A stretch of 11,981 bases of DNA from positions 1 to 11,981 of the forward strand of contig CAJGCM010000057.1 in NCBI GenBank assembly GCA_904501765.1. The letters run 5' to 3'. The translations under genes were made by a program, and so were the position numbers. This DNA comes from an uncultured Clostridia bacterium (GTDB lineage Bacteria; Bacillota; Clostridia; Oscillospirales; CAG-272). A model generated the notes under the pieces. It made no database searches and was not told the DNA's origin. It saw only the letters and a program-made list of their open reading frames with translations. This document shows, piece after piece, positions 1 through 6,772 of this stretch (the stretch's first letter is position 1; each line of letters begins with the position of its first letter).

Positions 1-3
1 AAT

Positions 4-77
<74 letters not shown>

Positions 78-80
78 AAT

Positions 81-156
81 GCGCCCTTAGCTCAGTGGAT
101 AGAGTGCCCGGCTACGAACCGGTAGGTCGAAGGTTCGAATCCTCCAGGGCGCGCCA
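81..156 (+). tRNA. tRNA-Arg (anticodon ACG)
   Basis: The acceptor arms GCGCCCT (81-87) and AGGGCGC (146-152) pair perfectly, followed by discriminator G153 and an encoded CCA (154-156). The anticodon loop CTACGAA gives anticodon ACG. The first A is normally deaminated to inosine by TadA, so the tRNA reads CGU/CGC/CGA. The anticodon stem has four Watson-Crick pairs plus a C-U mismatch at its base. The T arm contains the usual GGTTCGAAT core. It is the second gene of a two-tRNA transcript with tRNA-Gly. Confidence 0.96.
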
Positions 157-157
157 C

Positions 158-191
158 AAAAAGAAACACCCCAGACGGGGTGTTTCTTTTT
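158..191 (+). terminator. Rho-independent terminator of the tRNA pair
   Basis: A perfect 15-bp stem pairs 158-172 with 177-191 around the tetraloop AGAC. It has a CCCC/GGGG core and ends in TTTTT. It starts one base after the CCA end of tRNA-Arg, so it ends the tRNA transcript. The A-rich 5' arm and T-rich 3' arm mean it could also work on the opposite strand. Confidence 0.93.
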
Positions 192-293
192 GCTTGTTGG
201 CACTTTTTCACTTCTTCCTTTTATATTTTTGTTTAAGATTATACGCATATATTTCGACATTTTGTTATCAGGGTATTTTATAGGCGTCAATAC

Positions 294-321
294 TTGACAA
301 AAACGCAGGATATGGTATAAT
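294..321 (+). promoter_or_regulatory. SigA-type promoter of the glycosylation operon
   Basis: The -35 box TTGACA (294-299) and -10 box TATAAT (316-321) both match consensus and are 16 bp apart. A TG dinucleotide at 313-314 makes it an extended -10. Transcription should start near 328, leaving a leader of about 105 nt before the ATG at 433. The leader contains a modest hairpin, CTTTCAC (345-351) with GTGAAGG (364-370). I recognise no riboswitch in it. Confidence 0.88.
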
Positions 322-432
322 AAAAGGGTATGAAAATTTGACAACTTTCACTTTAAAAATCGTGTGAAGGGTGTAAACAAAGGTCATAATTGATATATCG
401 GCTTTTTAGAAGTTAAAAACAAGGAGAAATTA

Positions 433-2019
433 ATGTTTTTTAAAAGGATAAGGCAATATGCCGCTGATAATAAATTTTATCTGTCAATGTGCGTTTTACT
501 TTTTGTCGCATTTTTTGCTTTAGCATATATATTCCCATATTCGGGGGATGACTGGGGCTGGGGCTCTGAGGCAGGTGCCGGAAGGCTTGAAAATTGGTTT
601 GATAATTATAACGGTAGATACACTGGCAATATTCTCGTTATTCTTTTGACGAGAAGCCCATTATTCAAGGCTCTGCTCGAAGCTGTGTCACTGCTTCTTA
701 TAGTTCTTCTTCCAAAGCTATACACGGGTAGCTCACGCTCAGTAACTCTTAGTTCTCTTGGTGCAATGCTTTTGCTTATAACACCGAGAATGATTTTTCG
801 CCAGGCAATTGTCTGGACCTCGGGATTTGCGAATTACGTGCCCTCGATTCTTATGACTGCATTCTTCTTTATAATTGCGAAGGATGCCTTTGCGGACGAG
901 CTTCCCGAATATTCTGCAAAGAAAACTGTAATTACGTCTATCGCACTCTTTGCGGCAAGCTTCCTTGGTGCGATGTTTATGGAGAACATCACTCTCAATA
1001 ATATCGTAATGGCAGCTCTTGTTTTGGGGTATACCATTGTAAGGTTCAAAAAAGTGCTTATACCGCATCTTTCTTATTTTGTGGGGAGTGTGGTAGGCGC
1101 TATATGTATGTTTACAAATTCCGCATATTTTACCATAAACTCCGGGGAAGATTTTTACAGAGATGTTATCACTTTTGATAATCTCGGAGAAATGATTGCT
1201 GACACCGGAAAGGTTATATGCACAAATTTCTTTGAAAATTCGGTCTTTTTATTTATTATATTCAGCCTTTTGCTTCTGCTTGCAACATGGATTTGTTGCG
1301 CAAAATCTGATGCTGCGCAGGGAAGAAAAACGGCTTCTCTCGTATCCTTGATTGTTAATTTAGTAGCTTTAGGTCTTATCTATTTCAAATCCCAATATAC
1401 CGCTTGGAATACCGTGTTTGGAAACGCTAACGCCGGAGTGCTTGTTTTTGGCATAATTGTCATTGTATACTGTTTGTCTGCTCTTGTGAATATAATCGCA
1501 TCAATAACCGATACGAGAGTTATGCTTACGACGCTCTTGCCTTTGATAAGCGTACCTGTTCAGCTTATTCAGCTGCTTGTTGTAACACCTATAGGTCCGA
1601 GAAACTTCTTCCCGACTTATGTTCTTATGATAATGGTTATTGGTGTTCTGTTTAATTACGCTCTTGATTTCTTCAATCCAAGCAGAAATGCTCTTAAACT
1701 TATAGCTTCCGCTTGTTTATCTGTATCCTTAGCATCGCTTATTTTTATTACAAGTATATTTACAACTATTCACAGCTATGAGGTGAAAAGGCACGAATAC
1801 ATTAAGCTTCAGCTTGAAGCTGGGTATACCGAAATTGTGGTTTGTAATCTTCCTTATTCTGATTTTATGCAATATCCCAATCCGGAAAACAAATACGCCT
1901 TGGTCTCTAATTTCAAGAATTTCTACGGAATTGATAAAGACGTAAAATTCAAGCTTTTAAACCCTCAGAATTTCATTGAATGGACAGTAGAATTTGATAA
2001 AGAGGTGAAAAACAAATGA
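433..2019 (+). CDS. Polytopic membrane protein, DUF6056/GT-C-like putative glycosyltransferase
   Basis: This 528-residue protein has roughly ten to twelve hydrophobic segments between residues 15 and 445, then a polar tail of about 80 residues. After the first membrane segment there is a DDW motif (39-41) in a predicted outside loop, then NGR (60-62), a Glu in the MFMEN segment (184), and GPRNFF (388-393). An acidic pair in the first outside loop is the usual mark of GT-C enzymes, which use polyprenyl-phosphate sugars, and the pattern resembles the DUF6056 family as I recall it. The start is set by AAGGAG at 421-426. Its stop overlaps the start of a GtrB-like gene, and a GtrA-like gene follows. 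In phage serotype-conversion clusters a third membrane protein in this position transfers the sugar to a surface polymer. That role here is inferred from context; the acceptor and sugar are unknown. Confidence 0.75.
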   Translation: MFFKRIRQYAADNKFYLSMCVLLFVAFFALAYIFPYSGDDWGWGSEAGAGRLENWFDNYNGRYTGNILVILLTRSPLFKALLEAVSLLLIVLLPKLYTGSSRSVTLSSLGAMLLLITPRMIFRQAIVWTSGFANYVPSILMTAFFFIIAKDAFADELPEYSAKKTVITSIALFAASFLGAMFMENITLNNIVMAALVLGYTIVRFKKVLIPHLSYFVGSVVGAICMFTNSAYFTINSGEDFYRDVITFDNLGEMIADTGKVICTNFFENSVFLFIIFSLLLLLATWICCAKSDAAQGRKTASLVSLIVNLVALGLIYFKSQYTAWNTVFGNANAGVLVFGIIVIVYCLSALVNIIASITDTRVMLTTLLPLISVPVQLIQLLVVTPIGPRNFFPTYVLMIMVIGVLFNYALDFFNPSRNALKLIASACLSVSLASLIFITSIFTTIHSYEVKRHEYIKLQLEAGYTEIVVCNLPYSDFMQYPNPENKYALVSNFKNFYGIDKDVKFKLLNPQNFIEWTVEFDKEVKNK

Positions 2020-2960
2020 TGCTTTCTTTAGTAGTTCCTTGTTACAACGAGGAAGGAAACGTTGAAAAGTTTCTCTCGGAGACTAACCGTGTTTTTGAAG
2101 GGAAGGTAGAGAATTATGAATTTGTTTTCGTTAATGACGGAAGCAGTGACGGTACGTATAAAAAATTGAAAAATCTTTATGCTGAAAATTCAAACGTTCA
2201 GGTGATTTCCTTCAGCCGTAATTTTGGTAAGGAAGCGGGAATTTACGCAGGTCTTTCAAAAGCCAAAGGGGACTTGGTATGTCTTATCGACGCAGACCTT
2301 CAGCAAAGACCTGAGGTTGTCCTTGAAATGCTTGATGTGCTTAATAGCGACGAGGATATCGACTGCGTCACTGCTTATCAGGAAAAGCGCAAGGAAAACA
2401 AGCTTATATCCGGAATAAAATCCTTCTTCTATAAAATAATAAACAAGATTTCCGACGTGGATTTTGTGAACGGCGCTTCGGATTTCAGGCTTATGAAGCG
2501 TTCTATGGTAGACGCTATACTCAGCATGACCGAATTCCACCGTTTTTCTAAGGGAATTTTCAGCTATGTCGGCTTTAATACGAAATATATACCGTATACG
2601 GTTGCCGAGCGCGAGAGCGGTGAATCAAAGTGGAGCTTCGGTAAGCTCTTCAAGTACGCTTTTGACGGAATATTCGCCTTTTCGACGATGCCTCTTAAGA
2701 TATCCACCTTTATAGGATTCCTCTCTTCGCTTTCCTCGATTATTTATTTGATAGTAGTCGTCATTCAAAAGCTCGCATTCGGTATCGACGTTCCGGGATA
2801 TGCTACGCTTGTTGTTTTAATCCTTCTTATCGGTGGCATTCAGCTCTTCTGCCTTGGCATTTTAGGCGATTATATTGCGAGGATGTACGTACAGACGAAG
2901 CACAGACCTGTTTATATTTTAAAGGAGCATCTTGAACACGATAATGAAGAAGATAATTGA
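2016..2960 (+). CDS. GtrB-like family 2 glycosyltransferase (polyprenyl-phosphate glycosyltransferase)
   Basis: The protein has 314 residues. The GT2 nucleotide-sugar fold spans about residues 1-220: PCYNEE (8-13), VNDGSSDGT (39-47), the metal-binding DAD (92-94) within DADLQQRPE, NGASDFRLM (152-160) and ERESGESKWS (198-207). Two membrane segments follow at about 230-250 and 263-284. This is the layout of GtrB and DPM1-like enzymes, which move a sugar from UDP (or another nucleotide) onto undecaprenyl phosphate on the cytoplasmic face. The start codon overlaps the preceding stop (ATGA), so translation is probably coupled. An alternative ATG lies one codon later. The sugar cannot be read from the sequence. 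Confidence 0.92.
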   Translation: MMLSLVVPCYNEEGNVEKFLSETNRVFEGKVENYEFVFVNDGSSDGTYKKLKNLYAENSNVQVISFSRNFGKEAGIYAGLSKAKGDLVCLIDADLQQRPEVVLEMLDVLNSDEDIDCVTAYQEKRKENKLISGIKSFFYKIINKISDVDFVNGASDFRLMKRSMVDAILSMTEFHRFSKGIFSYVGFNTKYIPYTVAERESGESKWSFGKLFKYAFDGIFAFSTMPLKISTFIGFLSSLSSIIYLIVVVIQKLAFGIDVPGYATLVVLILLIGGIQLFCLGILGDYIARMYVQTKHRPVYILKEHLEHDNEEDN

Positions 2961-3456
2961 ATTATTCGGGAAGCATAGAGAAGCTATTTCATATCTTTTC
3001 TTTGGTGTTTTAACCACTGTTGTCAATTTTATTGCGTTCTGGCTTCTTTGTCTTTGGATGAGTGATGAGCTATATCTTGTGGCAAATGCAATCGCTTGGG
3101 CGGTGGCTGTGGTCTTTGCGTATATTACCAATAAGATTTTTGTATTTTCCTCAAAATCATTTGCTTTTAGCACGTTAATAAGAGAAATCCCTGAATTTGT
3201 AGGCGCACGGGTTTTCAGCTTTGTAATTGAAGAGCTTGGACTTTGGTTTATGGTTGATATTCTCGGATTTTCACAATTCCACCCGGAGATATTCGGCATA
3301 GTTATATCAGGTCAGTTTATAGTAAAGGTTATTCTTGCGGTTGTGGTTATTGTTTTGAATTACTTTTTCTCAAAATTCATTATTTTTCATTCGAAAAAAT
3401 CAAATGTTAAATGTGAAGAGGAAAGTTCTGATAATCCTGAAGAGGAGAATTTATAA
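2932..3456 (+). CDS. GtrA-like family membrane protein (putative lipid-linked sugar flippase)
   Basis: This small protein of about 174 residues has four hydrophobic segments. The family-like core is SYLFFGVLTTVVNF in the first segment and AYITNKIFVF after the second. It ends in a highly charged tail of about 20 residues. GtrA proteins are thought to help move polyprenyl-phosphate sugars across the membrane for the partner transferase. The start is uncertain. A TTG at 2932 lies 4 nt after AAAGGAG (2921-2927), whereas the ATG at 2944, giving MKKIIELF, lies 16 nt after it but matches the usual family N-terminus better. With either start, the gene overlaps the end of the GtrB-like gene by 17-29 bp, which points to coupled translation. 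Confidence 0.88.
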   Translation: MNTIMKKIIELFGKHREAISYLFFGVLTTVVNFIAFWLLCLWMSDELYLVANAIAWAVAVVFAYITNKIFVFSSKSFAFSTLIREIPEFVGARVFSFVIEELGLWFMVDILGFSQFHPEIFGIVISGQFIVKVILAVVVIVLNYFFSKFIIFHSKKSNVKCEEESSDNPEEENL

Positions 3457-3480
3457 ATATTTACACCTTTCAAAATGGAC

Positions 3481-3530
3481 TGCTTCAATTTTACAGTGTA
3501 AGATTTGTTACAGTGATTTTTGTTGAAGCA
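3481..3530 (+). repeat. Nested inverted and direct repeats between the glycosylation operon and yqeG
   Basis: A perfect 8-bp inverted repeat, TGCTTCAA (3481-3488) and TTGAAGCA (3523-3530), encloses 34 bp. Inside are two direct copies of TTACAGTG (3491-3498 and 3508-3515), 17 bp apart. The first is part of a small palindrome, TTACA-G-TGTAA (3491-3501). No T-run follows the outer stem, so it is not a standard terminator. It may be an operator or a processing stem. The function is unknown. Confidence 0.5.
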
Positions 3531-3554
3531 CAAACTAAATTAACAGGAGGTTTT

Positions 3555-4064
3555 ATGAAATTTACCTTTGTACCGGAATACATATTTAATAATTTTTCTG
3601 AAGCCTCTGCTGATTTCTTGGAGTCCATAGGGGTTAGGGGAGTCATTCTTGATATTGACAACACCTTAGAGCCGTATGAAAACGACCTGCCGGGGGAAGC
3701 GGTTATCGCTTGGCTGAATTCTCTTTCTGAGAAGGGGATTAAGTGCGCTTTTGTTTCTAACAACGGCAAGGAGCGTGTCGAATTATTTAATAAGGACCTT
3801 AATTTGCCGGCATATTATAAAGCAGGGAAGCCCTTTAAGAAAAAGCTGCTTTTAGCTATGAAAGATATGGGTACTGACAAGGAGAATACTATTGCTATGG
3901 GCGATCAGGTGTTTACCGACGTCTGGGCTGCTCATAATGCCGGTATAAGAGCAATTCTTGTGCCGCCAATCAACGACAAAAAGGACATTTTGACGAAGTT
4001 CAAACGTTGGCTTGAGAGGCCTGTTATTAAAAAATATCACAAGAAAAGAGGTAAGGCGAATTGA
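3555..4064 (+). CDS. yqeG: YqeG-like HAD-superfamily (IIIA) phosphatase
   Basis: This soluble 169-residue protein has the four HAD motifs: DIDNTL (33-38, nucleophile D33 and D35), the Ser of VSNN (67-70), the Lys of GKPF (K92), and GDQVFTD (116-122). The length matches B. subtilis YqeG (about 172). YqeG-type proteins are predicted phosphatases; the physiological substrate is not established as far as I know. I chose the ATG at 3555 because AGGAGG (3545-3550) lies just upstream and the protein then begins at the family start. A GTG at 3513 would add 14 residues with no support. The last codons overlap the next gene by 4 bp (TTGA). Confidence 0.9.
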   Translation: MKFTFVPEYIFNNFSEASADFLESIGVRGVILDIDNTLEPYENDLPGEAVIAWLNSLSEKGIKCAFVSNNGKERVELFNKDLNLPAYYKAGKPFKKKLLLAMKDMGTDKENTIAMGDQVFTDVWAAHNAGIRAILVPPINDKKDILTKFKRWLERPVIKKYHKKRGKAN

Positions 4065-4909
4065 AACCACTTTTCGGACCGGGCGGTAACAGTGAGTCCT
4101 TTAGGCTTGAAGGATACAAATCTACCCTTGACGCTCCTGTATGGGTAAAGTCAAAAGGACTTGATGCTTACGAATACGAAGCGGGAAATGGGCTTTCAGC
4201 AAGTCCTGATATGCTTTATGCGATAGGGCTTGAAGCTAAGAGGGCTGGGATAGCCATGTCATTCCACACGCCATATTTTATATCACTGTCGGGAATTGTT
4301 GAAGAAAAACGCTTGAAGAGCCTTGATTACATAAGACAAAGTCTTGATGCGGCGAGGCTGCTCGGTGCAAAAACTATTGTTGTTCATGCAGGGTCGGCTT
4401 CTAAAATTTCAAGAGAGGAAGCCATGAAGCTTGCATCCGATACCCTCACAAGAGCAGTTAGCCAGCTTGACACCTACGGCATAAAAATCGGGATAGAAAC
4501 GATGGGTAAAGAAAATCAGCTCGGCACTTTAGACGAGGTGCTTGAGCTTTGCAAAATTGATTCATCTCTTGTTCCCGTCGTTGATTTTGGACATTTAAAT
4601 GCAAGGGCTTGCGGCGGAGTTTTTAAATCTGCTGAAGATTATATTAGAGTTTTCGATAAAATAGATTATGCTTTTGGCGGTGATGTGGCAAAAAAACTTC
4701 ACTGTCACTTTTCGAAAATTGAGTGGACTGAAAAAGGGGAAAAAAGGCATCTTACCTTTGACGACATAACCTACGGTCCTGATTTTGAACCTCTGGCAGA
4801 GGCAATTTACAAGGAAGGGCTCTCACCTACGATTATCTGCGAGAGCGCAGGAACGCAGCTTGAGGATGCGCTTCTTATGAAAAAATATTTTATGGAGATT
4901 AGCAAATGA
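4061..4909 (+). CDS. Endonuclease IV-like / xylose-isomerase-like TIM-barrel protein
   Basis: This 282-residue TIM-barrel protein resembles the AP endonuclease 2 family. Candidate metal ligands, with numbering close to E. coli Nfo, are H69 (FHTPY), H109 (VVHAG), E146 (GIETMG), D175 and H178 (VDFGHLNA), H214 or H216 (LHCHF), H230 (EKRHLTF) and E261 (ICESAG). The Nfo ligand D229 corresponds to Lys here, and the N-terminal His of Nfo is absent (FGPGGN instead). It may be a repair nuclease, a sugar isomerase or another metal-dependent enzyme. The start is TTG, overlapping the YqeG stop as TTGA, with AGAGG just upstream; there is no ATG before residue 51. It ends in an ATGA overlap with the peptidase gene. 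Family membership is firm, function is not. Confidence 0.82.
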   Translation: MKPLFGPGGNSESFRLEGYKSTLDAPVWVKSKGLDAYEYEAGNGLSASPDMLYAIGLEAKRAGIAMSFHTPYFISLSGIVEEKRLKSLDYIRQSLDAARLLGAKTIVVHAGSASKISREEAMKLASDTLTRAVSQLDTYGIKIGIETMGKENQLGTLDEVLELCKIDSSLVPVVDFGHLNARACGGVFKSAEDYIRVFDKIDYAFGGDVAKKLHCHFSKIEWTEKGEKRHLTFDDITYGPDFEPLAEAIYKEGLSPTIICESAGTQLEDALLMKKYFMEISK

Positions 4910-5976
4910 GCAAGGTTGAAACATTAAGAAAAGCGATGTCTGATAAGGGGCTTGATGCGGTAGTCGTTTTTGACGAGCTTAATCAAAGATATCTTTCGGA
5001 TTTTGCATTTACCGACGGATTACTTCTTATAACTATGCAGAGAGCATTTCTCATTACCGACTTCAGGTATTATGAGATGGGAAAAAACAGTGCATCTGCT
5101 GATTTTGAGGTTATAATTCCCGATAACCGCCGCGAATTTATCACTAAGACGTTCGAAGAGGACGGTTGCCTGAGAGTTGGTTTTGAGGGCTCATACGTGT
5201 CTTACGACAGGTTTTCAGCGCTAAAATATGACTATCCCTCGGTTGAATTTGAAAATATCGGTAACGTTATAGAGCTTCAGCGCATGGTAAAGGACGACAA
5301 GGAAATAAAATTTATGCAAAAGGCGCAGGATATTACCGATGCGGCTTTTTCACACATACTTAAGGTTATAACACCCGATATGACAGAAATCGAGGTTGCA
5401 GCAGAGCTGGAATATGCTATGCGCAAGGGCGGAGCAGATGGTCTTGCTTTTGAAACTATAGCGGTTTCTGGAGATGCGTCCTCTCTACCGCATGGGACTC
5501 CGAGAAACGTTAAGCTTAAAAAAGGCTTCCTCACTATGGACTTCGGAGCAAAATTCGAAGGCTATTGCTCGGATATGACGAGAACCATCGTCATTGGAAA
5601 GGCAGATGCCGAGATTAAAAAGCTCTATAATACGGTGCTTGATGCGCAGATGAGCGCTTTGGCATTTTTGAAGTGCGGTGCAGATGCTTCTGATGCAGAT
5701 AAGGTTGCTCGCGATATTATTGATTCTCATCCGGAATTTAAGGGCACATTCGGTCATTCTCTTGGGCACGGGGTAGGACTTTTTATACACGAAAGTCCCA
5801 GGCTTTCCGGAAAAGCAACAGGAAATCTTCTCCGGATAGGTGAGGTTGTTACCGTTGAGCCAGGTATATATCTTTACGGAAAATACGGTTGCCGCATTGA
5901 AGATATGGTTAAAATCGAAAAGAACGGCGTTTACAATTTCACAAAATCAACGAAAGAATTGATAGAAATTCTCTAA
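4906..5976 (+). CDS. M24 family Xaa-Pro peptidase (aminopeptidase P / prolidase-like)
   Basis: This 356-residue cytoplasmic metallopeptidase has a creatinase-like N-terminal domain (about 1-125) and a pita-bread catalytic domain (about 130-356). All five metal ligands are visible: D212 (MDFGA), D223 (SDMTR), H288 (GHSLGHGVG), E318 (VEPGIY) and E332 (RIEDM). A conserved His is also present at IHESP (H295). Such enzymes cut the bond before proline in peptides or Xaa-Pro dipeptides. The size and single catalytic domain fit the YqhT/PepQ group. Placement directly before efp follows the conserved yqhT-efp order of Bacillus. It overlaps the preceding gene by ATGA. efp has its own promoter downstream. 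Confidence 0.93.
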   Translation: MSKVETLRKAMSDKGLDAVVVFDELNQRYLSDFAFTDGLLLITMQRAFLITDFRYYEMGKNSASADFEVIIPDNRREFITKTFEEDGCLRVGFEGSYVSYDRFSALKYDYPSVEFENIGNVIELQRMVKDDKEIKFMQKAQDITDAAFSHILKVITPDMTEIEVAAELEYAMRKGGADGLAFETIAVSGDASSLPHGTPRNVKLKKGFLTMDFGAKFEGYCSDMTRTIVIGKADAEIKKLYNTVLDAQMSALAFLKCGADASDADKVARDIIDSHPEFKGTFGHSLGHGVGLFIHESPRLSGKATGNLLRIGEVVTVEPGIYLYGKYGCRIEDMVKIEKNGVYNFTKSTKELIEIL

Positions 5977-5997
5977 TTTTTACGCTTTTTCATATTT

Positions 5998-6030
5998 TAG
6001 GTAAAAATATTTGCATTACCTATTGCAAAT
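5998..6030. promoter_or_regulatory. Two overlapping dyads at the efp promoter (candidate operator)
   Basis: TAGGTAA (5998-6004) pairs with TTACCTA (6016-6022) across 11 bp. ATTTGCA (6009-6015) pairs with TGCAAAT (6024-6030) across 8 bp. Both dyads are perfect over 7 bp. They interleave, and the second covers the -35 hexamer of the efp promoter. No T-run follows, so neither is a typical terminator. A repressor or activator site is a reasonable inference, but no known regulator motif is recognised. Confidence 0.45.
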
Positions 6031-6051
6031 TATCGTTTTTTGTAGTACAAT
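6023..6051 (+). promoter_or_regulatory. Promoter of efp
   Basis: The -35 box is TTGCAA (6023-6028) and the -10 box is TACAAT (6046-6051), with a 17-bp spacer. The expected start of transcription is near 6058, leaving a leader of about 88 nt before the efp ATG. The promoter lies wholly after the stop of the peptidase gene, so efp can be expressed independently of it. Confidence 0.75.
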
Positions 6052-6057
6052 ATCATT

Positions 6058-6145
6058 GTACATTTGAGCTACGCTCATAATAGGCGTCGGCTGTGGCGGG
6101 CCGTAGCTTTTTGAATAATCTTGCGCCAAGAAAAGGAAACATCAG
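6058..6145 (+). promoter_or_regulatory. Structured 5' leader of efp, possibly related to the rplU leader
   Basis: AGCTACG (6067-6073) pairs perfectly with CGTAGCT (6102-6108), and TTTT follows, which could make a weak attenuator with a 28-nt loop. A different fold is also possible: TAGGC (6081-6085) with GCC-G-TA (6100-6105) using a bulged G, and GCT (6073-6075) with AGC (6105-6107). The two folds exclude each other. The segment 6071-6097 resembles 7323-7352 of the rplU leader (blocks ACGCT, AT, TAGGC, TCG, TGTGGC in the same order). The ribosome site AAGGA lies at 6133-6137. I recognise no known riboswitch. Confidence 0.5.
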
Positions 6146-6709
6146 ATGATTACAGCAGGTGATTTTAAGAACGGTCTTACTTTCGAAATGGAAGGTAAAG
6201 TTTATCAGGTAATTGAATTCCAGCACGTTAAGCCCGGTAAAGGTGCAGCTTTCGTAAGAACTAAGTACAGAGATGTTGTTACAGGCGCTACCCGTGAGGC
6301 TTCCTTTAACCCCACAGCTAAGTTTGAGAACGCAGTTATCGAGCGTAAGGATTATGATTATCTTTACACCGACGGCGACCTCTTCTATTTCATGGATCCT
6401 GAAACATACGAGCAGATTCCTCTTAACGGCGAGAAGCTTGGCGACAATTTCAAGTTCGTAAAAGAGAACACAACCTGCCGTATTTGCTCTTGGAAGGGCA
6501 ATGTATTCTCCGTTGAGCCTCCTACATTTGTAGAGCTTGCTGTTACAGAAACAGAGCCCGGCGTTAAGGGAGATACAGCCACAAACGTTACAAAGGCTGC
6601 AACTCTTGAAACAGGCGCAGTTATTAAGGTTCCGATCTTTATCAACGAGGGAGACGTCCTTAAGATTGATACAAGAGACGGCTCTTACATTGAAAGAGTT
6701 AAGCAGTAA
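6146..6709 (+). CDS. efp: Elongation factor P
   Basis: The 187-residue protein is of standard EF-P length with the three beta-barrel domains: a KOW-like N-terminal domain (about 1-65), a central OB domain (about 68-125) and a C-terminal OB domain (about 130-187). EF-P binds between the P and E sites and rescues ribosomes stalled at polyproline. The conserved loop reads HVKPGKGAAF, placing Lys32 at the tip. This is the B. subtilis arrangement, where that Lys carries 5-aminopentanol, rather than the E. coli K34 beta-lysyl type. Whether it is modified here cannot be seen. Codon use (many AAG, GTT, CTT) fits high expression. It is transcribed from its own promoter with a structured leader and ends at a terminator. 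Confidence 0.98.
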   Translation: MITAGDFKNGLTFEMEGKVYQVIEFQHVKPGKGAAFVRTKYRDVVTGATREASFNPTAKFENAVIERKDYDYLYTDGDLFYFMDPETYEQIPLNGEKLGDNFKFVKENTTCRICSWKGNVFSVEPPTFVELAVTETEPGVKGDTATNVTKAATLETGAVIKVPIFINEGDVLKIDTRDGSYIERVKQ

Positions 6710-6725
6710 TTATTTGTTAGACAGC

Positions 6726-6750
6726 ACCCTCCTCTTTGTGGGAGGGTTTT
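6726..6750 (+). terminator. Rho-independent terminator after efp
   Basis: ACCCTCC (6726-6732) pairs with GGAGGGT (6741-6747), extended inward by a T-G pair, around a loop of 6 nt, and is followed by TTTT. It sits between efp and the next gene, only 6 bp before that gene's AAAGGAGG site. The T-run is short, so partial readthrough into the next gene is likely. Confidence 0.8.
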
Positions 6751-6772
6751 GCTATAAAGGAGGATTTATTTT

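Noticed and set aside
739..1068. Minus-strand open frames opposite the large membrane protein gene
   Set aside because: They mirror a clear coding gene, have no ribosome site or family pattern, and are the usual shadow frames.
3481..3530. Terminator for the glycosylation operon formed by TGCTTCAA/TTGAAGCA
   Set aside because: The stem has a 34-nt loop, low GC and no T-run after it, so it does not fit an intrinsic terminator.
3513..3554. N-terminal extension of the YqeG-like protein from a GTG at 3513
   Set aside because: The extension lies within the repeat element, has no ribosome site of its own, and the ATG at 3555 has AGGAGG and matches the family start.
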